A stretch of 37,815 nucleotides of DNA from JBLKSS01 sp047607725 (GTDB lineage Bacteria; Pseudomonadota; Gammaproteobacteria; Enterobacterales; Enterobacteriaceae): the NCBI RefSeq assembly GCF_047607725.1, contig NZ_JBLKSS010000015.1:1-37815 (forward strand). Reading direction: 5' to 3'. Shown here one piece after another: positions 26,519 to 35,004 of this stretch. The notes under the pieces were generated by a model, which was given only the letters and a program-made list of their open reading frames with translations, was not told the origin of the DNA and did no database searches. Each line of letters begins with the position of its first letter. The stretch's first letter is position 1. The position numbers and the translations under genes are program-made.

Positions 26519-26565
26519 ATAATGCGTCAACTATCCTCACGAACCACGGCGGTAACGCCACCTTA

Positions 26566-27291
26566 TCAGAGGCGGAACTCTTCGCCCAGATAAACCCGCT
26601 TGACCTGTTCGTCGAGCAGGATGTCGGCGGGGGAGCCGTGGGCGATAAGTTTACCCTGGCTGACGATATAAGCCCGTTCGCACACGTCGAGCGTCTCACG
26701 CACGTTGTGATCGGTAATCAGCACGCCGAGGCCGCTGTCGCGCAAATGTTCAATGATTTTTTTGATGTCGATGACCGAAATCGGATCGACGCCGGCAAAA
26801 GGTTCGTCAAGCAGTATGAATTTAGGATTGGCGGCCAGCGCGCGCGCGATCTCCACCCGGCGTCGTTCGCCACCGGAAAGCGACTGGCCGAGGTTGTCGC
26901 GCAGATGGCTGATATGAAACTCCTCCATCAGCTCTTTCGCGCGATCGTTGCGCTGTTCGCCGGTAAGATCCTGGCGGATCTGCAGCACCGCCATCAGATT
27001 GTCGAACACGCTCAGACGGCGGAAGATCGAGGCTTCCTGCGGCAGGTAGCCGATACCGCGGCGGGCGCGGGTATGCAGCGGCAGAAGGCTGATATCGTCT
27101 TTGTCGATCACAATGCGGCCGACGTCTCGGGGAATGATGCCCACCACCATATAAAACGTGGTGGTTTTGCCCGCCCCGTTTGGCCCCAGCAATCCCACAA
27201 TTTCGCCAGAGCTTACCTTAAGGCTGACGTCTTCCACCACGCGGCGTCCTTTATAGGCTTTAGCCAAATTTTCTGCGATTAATGTTGCCAT
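26566..27291 (-). CDS. lptB: LPS export ABC transporter ATPase LptB
   Basis: LptB powers LptFG to extract LPS from the inner membrane. It has 241 residues as in E. coli. Walker A is GLLGPNGAGKTTTF, the signature QSLSGGERRRVEIARAL, Walker B KFILLDEPFAGVDP and the switch His in LITDHNVRETL. It is clustered with lptA and lptC. The frame is intact. Confidence 0.97.
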   Translation of the reverse strand: MATLIAENLAKAYKGRRVVEDVSLKVSSGEIVGLLGPNGAGKTTTFYMVVGIIPRDVGRIVIDKDDISLLPLHTRARRGIGYLPQEASIFRRLSVFDNLMAVLQIRQDLTGEQRNDRAKELMEEFHISHLRDNLGQSLSGGERRRVEIARALAANPKFILLDEPFAGVDPISVIDIKKIIEHLRDSGLGVLITDHNVRETLDVCERAYIVSQGKLIAHGSPADILLDEQVKRVYLGEEFRL

Positions 27292-27306
27292 GGATCCTAT
27301 ACCCGT

Positions 27307-27852
27307 TTATTTGGCCGATTTCGCCGGCGCTTTAGCGCCGCTTTTATCCTGCAACTTCGCCGGTACCAGTACGGTGGTGACCCGTTTGCCTTTGTCGCTG
27401 AACGCCTCCATCTGCTGTTTCTTGACCAGATAGGTAATACGATCGCCCTTGACGTTGCTGTCCAACTGCTCCAGATAGGCATTGCCGGTCAGAATCACCA
27501 GATCATTAGCTGTTTCATAGCGCACTTTCTGCGAATGGCCGCGTACCGGCTTGCCGTCGTCCTGCAACTGATAGAAGGTCACCGGGTTACCGAAGCCTTC
27601 CACTACTTCGTTACCGTCCTTACCGTCGGGGCGGGTGATGACCACCTTATCGGCGCGAATATCGATGGAGCCACGCTTGACCACCACATCACCGGTCAAG
27701 GTCACGGTGTTGGTCGCCATATCCACCGCCTGCTGCGCGGAGTCGATATGAATCGGCTGCTGGTTGTCGCTGGTGAGCGCCTGCGCGCTGGCCAGCATTA
27801 AGCCGCCGGCCAGAAGCAGGCTAGGGCGTACGTTGTGAATTCTGGATTTCAT
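27307..27852 (-). CDS. lptA: LPS periplasmic bridge protein LptA
   Basis: LptA polymerises into the periplasmic bridge carrying LPS. From ATG 27852 it has 181 residues (E. coli 185). A signal peptide (ending around ASAQALT) precedes the beta-jellyroll with GDVVVKRGSIDIRADKVVI, FYQLQDDGKPVRGH and the RVTTVLVPAKLQDK tail. A TTG at 27873 is a possible upstream start. The ATG lies 32 bases inside lptC, an overlap also known in E. coli, indicating coupling. Confidence 0.94.
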   Translation of the reverse strand: MKSRIHNVRPSLLLAGGLMLASAQALTSDNQQPIHIDSAQQAVDMATNTVTLTGDVVVKRGSIDIRADKVVITRPDGKDGNEVVEGFGNPVTFYQLQDDGKPVRGHSQKVRYETANDLVILTGNAYLEQLDSNVKGDRITYLVKKQQMEAFSDKGKRVTTVLVPAKLQDKSGAKAPAKSAK

Positions 27853-28399
27853 AAGAGGACTTAACCTTTTCAATCAACTCGGCGGTCTTGTTGCACAGAT
27901 TGCCGCGCATCTTCATGCCGGTGGAGTTAAAGCCGGTACCATATAAGGTTACCTCATCATCCGAGGAGACGTCCTGCGTGACCAGGTTAACCACCGCGTT
28001 ATCTGTTGTAATGCGTTTAAGCTGCGAGGCATCGGTCAGGCTATCCACCTGAACATGGCCATACAGGTAAAGCATCCTGTCTTGGGTCAGCTTGGCCTTA
28101 TCGGCCTTCACCGTCCAGGTCGGCACTTTGTCCTCATCGAACGTGGTGGCGACCGGCCGAGTAAACCAGGTAATCTGTTGCTCGGCGAAGTGATTCACGT
28201 GATCGGCCACCAGCTTATAGTTAAGCCCCCCCGCCGGGTTATACACCACCGTGGTGGTATATTCGCTCTGATAGGTCGGCTCACCGGTATTGACCGGCGC
28301 CTGGGCGGGCGCCGAGTCGGTATCAGCCAGATTCCAGCCGATAAGCACCAGTACCAATAATCCCAGCAGCGCCGTGGTCCAACGCAAATTCTTACTCAT
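27821..28399 (-). CDS. lptC: LPS export protein LptC
   Basis: LptC is a single-pass inner-membrane protein that passes LPS from LptBFG to LptA. It has 192 residues (E. coli 191). The membrane segment TALLGLLVLVLIGWNLA is at residues 9-25, and the periplasmic jellyroll is complete, with VTLYGTGFNSTGMKMRGNL near the end. The ATG overlaps the kdsC stop. Intact. Confidence 0.95.
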   Translation of the reverse strand: MSKNLRWTTALLGLLVLVLIGWNLADTDSAPAQAPVNTGEPTYQSEYTTTVVYNPAGGLNYKLVADHVNHFAEQQITWFTRPVATTFDEDKVPTWTVKADKAKLTQDRMLYLYGHVQVDSLTDASQLKRITTDNAVVNLVTQDVSSDDEVTLYGTGFNSTGMKMRGNLCNKTAELIEKVKSSYEIQNSQRTP

Positions 28400-28958
28400 A
28401 CCGACTGCCCTTTAGCATCCTCCAGCTTTCCCTGCGCCAGCAGCAGCAGGTCGCAGACTTCCCGCAAGCGCCGCGACCGCCGGCGATGCGGGTAACGTAA
28501 TCGGCCCTGGGCCGCAATAGCGGGTGCGCATCCGCCACCGCCACGCTCAGGCCAACCTGGTCCATGACCGGAGCATCAATCAGGTCATCGCCCACATAGG
28601 CGACCTGTTCCGCCGTTAATGTCAGTTTACTCAGAAGCGCTTTAAAGGCCAAAGTCTTATCCGACTGCCCCTGGTAAAGATGCGTAATGCCAAGCGTGGC
28701 GCAGCGGTCTTCCAGCAACCTGGCGGAGCGGCCGGTAATAATAGCGACCTCAATGCCCGATGTCAGCAGGCAGCGAATGCCGTAGCCGTCGCGGACATTG
28801 AACGCTTTGAGTTCTTCACCGTGATTGCCCATATAAATCAGGCCGTCGGACATCACGCCATCCACATCGCAAATCAGTAGACTAATATCTCGGGCGCGTT
28901 GCAGCACCTGCTACGCTATCGGTCCATAACACGTCTCGACGGTGGGGGTCTCTTGCAT
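28396..28958 (-). pseudogene. kdsC: KDO 8-phosphate phosphatase KdsC, two lesions
   Basis: KdsC dephosphorylates Kdo-8-P. From ATG 28958 (MQETPTVETCYGPIA) an in-frame TAG occurs at 28911-28913, where relatives have a residue in the helix before the HAD motif. The HAD core follows: LLICDVDGVMSDG, ELKAFNVRDGYGIR, AIITGRSARLLEDRC, AYVGDDLIDAP, ADAHPLLRPRADYVTRI. After GGRGA one base is missing (about 28463), so the last 25 codons (REVCDLLLLAQGKLEDAKGQ in the original frame) are out of frame. A GTG at 28907 could restart downstream of the stop but would still carry the altered tail. Total length (187 codons with one base missing) matches the E. coli 188. Confidence 0.88.
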
Positions 28959-28972
28959 GAAGGTGTTCCTTG

Positions 28973-29959
28973 TTATATCACGCCGGCGCGTAGCATATCA
29001 TGCATGTGCACTACGCCTATCAGGTGGTCGCCTTGCGCTACCAGCAGCGAGGTAACGTTGCGCGCCTGCATCAGATTGAGCGCCTCCACCGCCAGCATGT
29101 CGGGGGCGACGCGCACGCCGCCGGGGGTCATGACATCGGCGATGCGCGCCCGGTTAAGGTCGATGCCCATATCAAACACCCGCCGCAGATCGCCGTCGGT
29201 GAAAATACCGGCAATGACATTTTGCGCATCGCAAATCACCGTCATGCCCAAATTTTTACGGGTGATTTCCAGGAGCGCGTCGCGCAGCGAGGCCGTGCGG
29301 GCGGTCAGCGGAATATCGTCGCCGCTGTGAATGATATCGCTCACGCGCAGTAGCAGTTTGCGTCCTAATGCGCCGCCGGGATGGGACAGGGCGAAATCCT
29401 CGGCGGTGAACCCTCGCGCCCGCAGCAGGGCCACCGCCAGCGCGTCGCCCATTACCAGCGCGGCGGTTGTGCTGGCGGTTGGCGCCAGGCCGAGCGGGCA
29501 GGCCTCTTCCGGCACATGCACGCAAAGATGGATTTCCGCCGCTTTCCCCATGGTGCTATCCGGTTTACCTGTCATGCAAATGAGCGGGATGTGCAGGCGT
29601 TTGAGCACCGGAATCAGCGCCAGTACCTCGTGGGATTCGCCGGAATTGGACAGCGCGATGACGATATCCTGCGGTGATACCATGCCCAGATCGCCATGGC
29701 TGGCCTCGCCGGGATGGACAAAAAACGCCGGAGTACCGGTGCTGGCGAAGGTGGCGGCCAGCTTGCGGCCGATATGGCCGGATTTGCCCATGCCCATCAC
29801 CACCACTTTGCCGGTGCAGCGAAACAGCGCTTCGCCGGCGCGGCGAAAATCGTCGTTGATATATTGATCCAGCTGCGCCAGACCCTCCCGCTCAATAGCG
29901 AGAACCTGCTTACCGGCGGCGATAAAATCAAAGGCCGGCGCTAATGTATTCTGCGACAT
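28973..29959 (-). CDS. kdsD: Arabinose-5-phosphate isomerase KdsD
   Basis: KdsD converts ribulose-5-P to arabinose-5-P, the first step to Kdo. It has 328 residues, the E. coli length. The N-terminal SIS domain has GKVVVMGMGKSGHIGRKLAA, EASHGDLGM, SNSGESHEV and LAPTASTTAALVMGDALA. Two C-terminal CBS domains include DGDLRRVF and VVHMHDMLRAG. Intact, although the pathway's phosphatase kdsC next to it is broken. Confidence 0.96.
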   Translation of the reverse strand: MSQNTLAPAFDFIAAGKQVLAIEREGLAQLDQYINDDFRRAGEALFRCTGKVVVMGMGKSGHIGRKLAATFASTGTPAFFVHPGEASHGDLGMVSPQDIVIALSNSGESHEVLALIPVLKRLHIPLICMTGKPDSTMGKAAEIHLCVHVPEEACPLGLAPTASTTAALVMGDALAVALLRARGFTAEDFALSHPGGALGRKLLLRVSDIIHSGDDIPLTARTASLRDALLEITRKNLGMTVICDAQNVIAGIFTDGDLRRVFDMGIDLNRARIADVMTPGGVRVAPDMLAVEALNLMQARNVTSLLVAQGDHLIGVVHMHDMLRAGVI

Positions 29960-29992
29960 AAAATGTATCCTGATTGTTCGCGGTGCGGGAAG

Positions 29993-30950
29993 CTAGATCA
30001 ACTGCACCACGAGATAGGCGATGAACCCACAAACCAGCAAAGCCCCCGACAGGCGATTTATCCGGCGCCGTTTGCGCAGGAAAAGGGCGGCGAGGGTAAC
30101 GCTCGCCGCCAGCATAACCCAATAATCGCGGGCAAAGGCGTCGGGATTGAAGGGGCCGGGAGAGAGCAGCGTGGGAACGCCCAGCACAATAACACTATTG
30201 AAGATATTGGAGCCAATAACATTCCCCAAGGCAATATCATTTTCTCCCTTGAGCGCCTCGGCCACAAGCGTCGCCAGCTCCGGCAGGCTGGTACCGATCG
30301 CCAGCACCGTCAGGCCGACTATCAAATCGCTCAGGCCAAAATAACACGCCAGGACGCTGGCGTTATCAATCACCATCTGCGCCGAAATGGGCATAAAATA
30401 ATAAACGCCAGTACCAGCCACAGGACCGCCACGGTATTATTGCTATCCTGCGGTAGCTCCGCCAGTTGTTCACGGGTCAGCGTGTCGCTGCCTTCGCGCA
30501 GCGCAAGCCGGGAGATGGTGACGATAATCAGCAGGTAGCCCGCCGCCGCAGCCAGCAGCAAGACGCCATCAAGCCTGCCCAAACTGTGGTCCGCCAGCAG
30601 CAGGCCGCACAATAGCGTAATCAACAGCAGTAGCGGCAGCTCGCGCCGCACGATATCGGAGCGAAAGGTCACCGGCCGGATAAGCGCCGCGCCGCCGACA
30701 ATCAGCATGATATTGATAATGTTGGATCCCAGGATATTGCCCACCGCCATATCGATTTGATTATTCAGCGCGGCGGTCACCGACACCAGTAATTCGGGCA
30801 GCGAAGTGCCGAAGGCGACGATGGTGCAGCCGATAAGCCAGGGCGCAAAGCCGAGCGAGCGGCTCAACACGGCCGCACTATAGACCAATCTGTCCACGCC
30901 ATAAACCAATAGAATGAGGCCAATAATTAATAATGACGTGGCAAAAGCAT
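29993..30950 (-). pseudogene. yrbG: Calcium/sodium antiporter YrbG, two frameshifts
   Basis: The product is a CaCA-type exchanger with two inverted halves. First half: SLLIIGLILLVYGVDRLVYS, FGTSLPELLVS, AVGNILGSNIINI. Second half: LAIGTSLPELATLVAE, ALGNVIGSNIFN. The natural ATG (30948-30950) is joined to the rest only if one base is restored just after MLL (about 30943). The halves are separated by a second shift at about 30393, where two T intrude before MPISAQMVIDN. The C-terminal end after LVVQLI is also shorter than in E. coli. Both conserved GTSLPE motifs survive. It is divergent from mlaF as in E. coli. Confidence 0.88.
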
Positions 30951-31198
30951 GATAATTCCTTGGCTTGAGTAAAAACCTGTTCCGTTGGCGCATCATAGCC
31001 TTTAAAGGGAGACGAAAGGCGGACAATAAACGCATACTGGCATTAATTTTGACCGCCTGACGGATAAAAGTAAAACGCGGCGATAAAGTTATCCGCATCG
31101 ATGGGCCTGATGAGTCGAGAAAAGTTCGATGAAATGGTCAGCTTGCTTTACTATCATCACTGCAGAACGTGGGTGCGGGAAGAAAAGGGCAGTAAACT

Positions 31199-32008
31199 AT
31201 GAACCAGAGCGATAACCTGGTTGAGATTCGCGGATTAAGCTTTCGTCGGGGCGATCTCGTTATTTTCGATAATATCAGCATGCAGTTTCCGCGCGGCAAA
31301 GTCACCGCGATCATGGGGCCGTCGGGCATCGGTAAAACCACCCTGCTGCGCCTTATCGGTGGACAGTTGCCGCCGGACAGCGGTGAAATTTGGGTGGACG
31401 GCGACAACATTCCCACGCTATCGCGCCGGCGTCTCTACGAGGTGCGTAAAAAAATCAGCATGCTGTTTCAATCCGGTGCGCTGTTTACCGATATTAACGT
31501 TTTTGAGAACGTGGCGTTTCCGCTGCGGCGGCATACCCGTTTGCCGGAGCCGGTGCTGCGCAGCACGGTGCTAATGAAGCTTGAGGCGGTGGGTTTGCGG
31601 GGGGCGGCCGCGCTGATGCCTGCCGAGCTTTCCGGCGGTATGGCGCGCCGTGTGGCGCTGGCGCGCGCTATCGCGTTGGATCCTGAGCTGATTATGTTCG
31701 ATGAGCCGTTTGTGGGACAGGATCCGATTACCATGGGGGTGCTGGTCAAGCTTATCGACGAGCTGAATCACGCACTCGGCGTCACCTGCATCGTCGTGTC
31801 CCACGACGTGCCGGAGGTGTTGAGTATCGCCGATTACGCCTATATCGTCGCCGAGCAGCACGTCGTGGCGGAAGGCACCCCGGCCAGCCTGCGTGAAAAC
31901 CAGGATCCTCGGGTGAGACAATTTCTCGACGGCATCGCCGACGGGCCGGTGCCCTTTAACGTTCCCGCCGAAGATTATCAGACCCAGCTATTGGGCGCAG
32001 GGAGTTAA
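31199..32008 (+). CDS. mlaF: Phospholipid ABC transporter ATP-binding protein MlaF
   Basis: MlaF is the ATPase of MlaFEDB, which moves phospholipids between inner and outer membranes to keep asymmetry. It has 269 residues, as in E. coli. Walker A is IMGPSGIGKTTLL, signature LSGGMARRVALARA, Walker B LIMFDEPFVGQDP, and H-loop VVSHDVPEV. First gene of mlaFEDCB. Intact. Confidence 0.96.
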   Translation: MNQSDNLVEIRGLSFRRGDLVIFDNISMQFPRGKVTAIMGPSGIGKTTLLRLIGGQLPPDSGEIWVDGDNIPTLSRRRLYEVRKKISMLFQSGALFTDINVFENVAFPLRRHTRLPEPVLRSTVLMKLEAVGLRGAAALMPAELSGGMARRVALARAIALDPELIMFDEPFVGQDPITMGVLVKLIDELNHALGVTCIVVSHDVPEVLSIADYAYIVAEQHVVAEGTPASLRENQDPRVRQFLDGIADGPVPFNVPAEDYQTQLLGAGS

Positions 32009-32016
32009 CCTCAGTC

Positions 32017-32799
32017 ATGGTATTAGAAGCTATTGCGTCCTTCGGGCGCCGGGGGATCAACATTTGCCACGGTTTCGGCCGGGCCGGTGTCATGTTGTTC
32101 AATGTGCTGATAGGCAAACTGGCCCTGCGCGAACAATGGCCGCTGCTGGTGAAACAACTTTACGGCGTCGGCGTATTATCGCTGGTGATTATTATGGTCT
32201 CCGGCCTGTTCATCGGTATGGTGCTGGGGCTGCAGGGCTACATTATTCTCACTACCTACAGCTCGGAGTCCAGTCTGGGCATGCTGGTCGCGCTGTCGCT
32301 GCTGCGCGAGCTGGGGCCGGTGGTGACCGCGCTGCTGTTCGCCGGCCGGGCGGGATCGGCGCTCACCGCCGAGATAGGTTTGATGAAGGCCACCGAGCAA
32401 TTTTCCAGTTTGGAGATGATGGCGGTCGATCCGCTGCGCCGAGTGGTGGCGCCGCGCTTTTGGGCCGGCGTCATTAGTATGCCGCTGCTCACGGCGATTT
32501 TCGTCGCGGTCGGCATCTGGGGCGGCGCCGTGGTCGGCGTGGAATGGAAAGGTATCGACAGCGGGTTCTTCTGGTCCGCGATGCAAGGCGCCGTGGACTG
32601 GCGGCAAGATTTGGTAAACTGTGTAATCAAGAGTGTGGTTTTCGCTATCACCGTCACTTGGATTGCGCTGTTCAATGGTTACGACGCGATCCCGACCTCC
32701 GAGGGAATCAGCCGCGCAACGACCCGCACGGTGGTTCACGCCTCGTTGGCGGTATTGGGATTGGATTTTGTGCTGACGGCACTGATGTTTGGGAACTGA
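32017..32799 (+). CDS. mlaE: Phospholipid ABC transporter permease MlaE
   Basis: The 260 residues equal the E. coli length. Hydrophobic segments (VLSLVIIMVSGLFIGMVLGL; GPVVTALLFAGRAGSAL; VISMPLLTAIFVAVGIWGGA; ending VLGLDFVLTALMFGN) form the MlaE/YrbE permease fold. LRELGPVV and TAEIGLMKATEQ are conserved motifs. It follows mlaF by 8 bases and sits 4 bases before mlaD. Confidence 0.96.
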   Translation: MVLEAIASFGRRGINICHGFGRAGVMLFNVLIGKLALREQWPLLVKQLYGVGVLSLVIIMVSGLFIGMVLGLQGYIILTTYSSESSLGMLVALSLLRELGPVVTALLFAGRAGSALTAEIGLMKATEQFSSLEMMAVDPLRRVVAPRFWAGVISMPLLTAIFVAVGIWGGAVVGVEWKGIDSGFFWSAMQGAVDWRQDLVNCVIKSVVFAITVTWIALFNGYDAIPTSEGISRATTRTVVHASLAVLGLDFVLTALMFGN

Positions 32800-32803
32800 G
32801 TGA

Positions 32804-33397
32804 ATGCAAACTAAAAAAAGTGAAATCTGGGTCGGCGCGTTTATGATTATCGCCCTCTGCGCCATCGTGTTTCTTTGCCTGAAAGTCGCGGATATCCGTT
32901 CGGTGAGCAACGCCGCAACTTATCGGATCAGCGCGTCTTTCGATAATATCGGCGGACTCAAAGTGCGCTCGCCGGTGAGGGTTGGCGGGGTCGTCATCGG
33001 CCGGGTCGCGGATATCACCCTTGATCCGCAAACGTATACGCCAAAGGTCACCATGGACATTGAACAGACCTATAATCATATACCGGATACCAGTTCTCTT
33101 GCGATTCGCACCTCGGGGCTGCTGGGGGAACAATACCTGGCGCTGAATATCGGTTTCGAGGATCCGGAAATGGGCACGTCTATTCTAAAAGACGGCGGCG
33201 TGATCCAGGATACCAAGTCCGCCATCGTGCTGGAGGACCTGATTGGCCAGTTCTTGTATAAGAGCGGCGGCGACGACAATAATAATGCCGGCGCGGGCCA
33301 GAGCAGCGTCGCCGACCGGTTGCCCCGTCGCCGCATCGCTAGAGCGCGGCGGCGGGGTAACCTCAACAGGAGAAATGCATGTTTAAACGTTTATTAA
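32804..33397 (+). CDS. mlaD: Phospholipid-binding MCE protein MlaD, C-terminus probably shifted
   Basis: MlaD is an inner-membrane-anchored hexameric MCE ring. The membrane anchor (IWVGAFMIIALCAIVFLCL) and the whole MCE domain (FDNIGGLKVRSPVRVGGVVI, SGLLGEQYLALNIG, QFLYKSGGDD) are intact. After SSVAD the frame becomes arginine-rich (RLPRRRIARARRRG) and overlaps mlaC by 19 bases, unlike in E. coli. In the alternative frame PVAPSPHR then TAG follows, suggesting one base lost at about 33319. The tail lies beyond the conserved domain, so function may survive. E. coli MlaD has 183 residues; this reading has 197. Confidence 0.88.
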   Translation: MQTKKSEIWVGAFMIIALCAIVFLCLKVADIRSVSNAATYRISASFDNIGGLKVRSPVRVGGVVIGRVADITLDPQTYTPKVTMDIEQTYNHIPDTSSLAIRTSGLLGEQYLALNIGFEDPEMGTSILKDGGVIQDTKSAIVLEDLIGQFLYKSGGDDNNNAGAGQSSVADRLPRRRIARARRRGNLNRRNACLNVY

Positions 33398-34014
33398 TGG
33401 TGGCGCTGCTGGTGATTGCGCCGCTGACACAGGCTGCCGATCAGACCAACCCTTATCATTTGATGAACGATGCGGCGAGCAAAACCTTTACCCGCTTGAA
33501 GAATGAACAGGGCAAAATCCACCAGGATCCCAACTATCTGCGCACCGTGGTGCGCGAAGAGCTGCTCCCCTATGTGCAGGTGAAATACGCCGGCGCGCTG
33601 GTGCTAGGGCGCTATTATCGCGAAGCCACGCCGGCGCAGCGCGACGCCTATTTTAAAGCATTCCAGGCCTATCTGGAGCTGGCTTACGGCCAAGCGCTGG
33701 CGCTTTACAGCAATCAGACCTATCAAATCGCGCCGGAGAAACCGCTAGGTGACGCAACGATTGTGGCTATTCGCGTCACGATTATCGACCAGGGCCGCCG
33801 GCCGCCGGTGCGTCTTGATTTTCAGTGGCGTAAAAACAGCGTCTCCGACAACTGGCAGGCCTACGATATGATAGCCGAAGGGGTCAGTATGATTACCACC
33901 AAGCAAAACGAGTGGGCCTCCACGCTGCGCACTAAGGGTATCGACGGGCTGACCCAGCAATTGCAGGCCGCCACCGGTCAACCCATTACCCTGGATAAGC
34001 AGCGCAATGGCTGA
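33379..34014 (+). CDS. mlaC: Periplasmic phospholipid-binding protein MlaC
   Basis: The 211 residues equal the E. coli length. The signal peptide MFKRLLMVALLVIAPLTQAA precedes the MlaC fold (LRTVVREELLPYVQVKYAGA, LGRYYREATPAQRDAYFKAF, YDMIAEGVSMITTKQNEWAS). It ferries phospholipid between MlaA at the outer membrane and MlaFEDB. AGGAGA lies upstream of the ATG. Its stop overlaps mlaB. Confidence 0.95.
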   Translation: MFKRLLMVALLVIAPLTQAADQTNPYHLMNDAASKTFTRLKNEQGKIHQDPNYLRTVVREELLPYVQVKYAGALVLGRYYREATPAQRDAYFKAFQAYLELAYGQALALYSNQTYQIAPEKPLGDATIVAIRVTIIDQGRRPPVRLDFQWRKNSVSDNWQAYDMIAEGVSMITTKQNEWASTLRTKGIDGLTQQLQAATGQPITLDKQRNG

Positions 34015-34312
34015 TGAGCTAAGCTGGCGTACGCAGGGGCAAACGTTAATCCTGCAGGGCGAGCTGGATCGCGACACGCTGCCGACGCTTTGGCAGCAGC
34101 GCCAGGCGTTGCTTGACGGTATCCGTTTCCTGGATGTATCCGGCCTGAAACGTGTAGATTCCACCGGTGTGGCGCTGATGCTGCATTTTTATCACCAGCA
34201 GCAGCGGGGCGATACGCTCGCGCTCACCGGCGTCACCGATCGGCTGCGCACCTTGATCGCTTTATACAAGCTGCAGGCGATCCTGCACTGTGCGCCGTCC
34301 GCGAGCGTCTGA
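34007..34312 (+). CDS. mlaB: STAS-domain protein MlaB
   Basis: MlaB is the cytoplasmic STAS subunit that stabilises MlaF. It has 101 residues with the STAS core (LILQGELDRDTLPTLW, FLDVSGLKRVDSTGVALM, DRLRTLIALYKLQ). The Ser/Thr in DSTG is conserved. The ATG lies inside the mlaC end (8-base overlap). Intact. Confidence 0.94.
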   Translation: MADELSWRTQGQTLILQGELDRDTLPTLWQQRQALLDGIRFLDVSGLKRVDSTGVALMLHFYHQQQRGDTLALTGVTDRLRTLIALYKLQAILHCAPSASV

Positions 34313-34698
34313 CCTGCATCCCGCATCCCGGTGGCACTTCGCATGCCGCCGGGAGAATCTACCGCGTAACCCGCTGGGGCCCCTCCTGCCGTGATCAGCA
34401 TCCTCTTTCAACGTCGCCGACGTCTAGCCCGCTGCGGTGAGCCTCTGCCGCGTAGCCAGGTTTGCGCTTGCGTACCGGTTTGAGCTTTACCTCTTGATGC
34501 TGCCGACGTCTCCCTCGCTGCGGGCAGAATGCTGCCGCATAATCCGCTGACACCCCGCCTGCCGATGTGAAGAACCGGCGCCAGGCCCCTGACGGAGCGA
34601 GGTAAAAAATTGCGGTTAATCTCATTGCCTGTTCCCGAGCGCGGCGGTTTCCTCTAAGATAGCGGTCTGATTCCCGACCCTGTAAAGTAAGACGTTAT
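34313..34698. other. Non-coding GC-rich stretch with degenerate repeats upstream of ibaG
   Basis: I see no gene in these 386 bases. Imperfect copies of a GC-rich unit occur: GCCGACGTCT...GCTGCGG...CTGCCGC at 34416 and at 34502 (86 bp apart), with a weaker third match near 34345 (CGCATGCCGCCGGGAGAA...ACCGCGTAA). The ibaG promoter presumably lies in the last 80 bases. In E. coli mlaB and ibaG are closer, so this may be an insertion or a decayed piece. Confidence 0.45.
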
Positions 34699-34953
34699 AT
34701 GGAAACTAGTGAAATCAAAGCGGTGCTGATGAAAGCCTTGGCGTTGGACGAAGCCCACGTAAGCGGCGACGGTAGCCATTTTCAGGTTATTGCGGTCAGC
34801 GCGCAGTTCGCCGGCATGAGCCGGGTGAAAAAACAGCAGACGATTTACGCGCCCCTGATGGAATATATTTCAGATAACCGCATCCACGCCTTATCGATCA
34901 AAGCCTACACCCCCGAAGAGTGGCAGCGCGATCGCAAACTGAACGGTTTTTAA
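34699..34953 (+). CDS. ibaG: BolA-family iron-metabolism protein IbaG (YrbA)
   Basis: The product has 84 residues, as in E. coli. BolA fold: HVSGDGSHFQVIAVSAQFAG with the conserved His, then RVKKQQTIYAPLMEYI and IHALSIKAYTPEEW. BolA-type proteins bind [2Fe-2S] with monothiol glutaredoxins; IbaG is linked to acid and iron responses. It lies directly before murA, the conserved pairing. Confidence 0.95.
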   Translation: METSEIKAVLMKALALDEAHVSGDGSHFQVIAVSAQFAGMSRVKKQQTIYAPLMEYISDNRIHALSIKAYTPEEWQRDRKLNGF

Positions 34954-35004
34954 ATGTTGACCCTGGCGGGCAACAGTCTTCCCGTTAAATAGAGAGCAGT
35001 CGTA

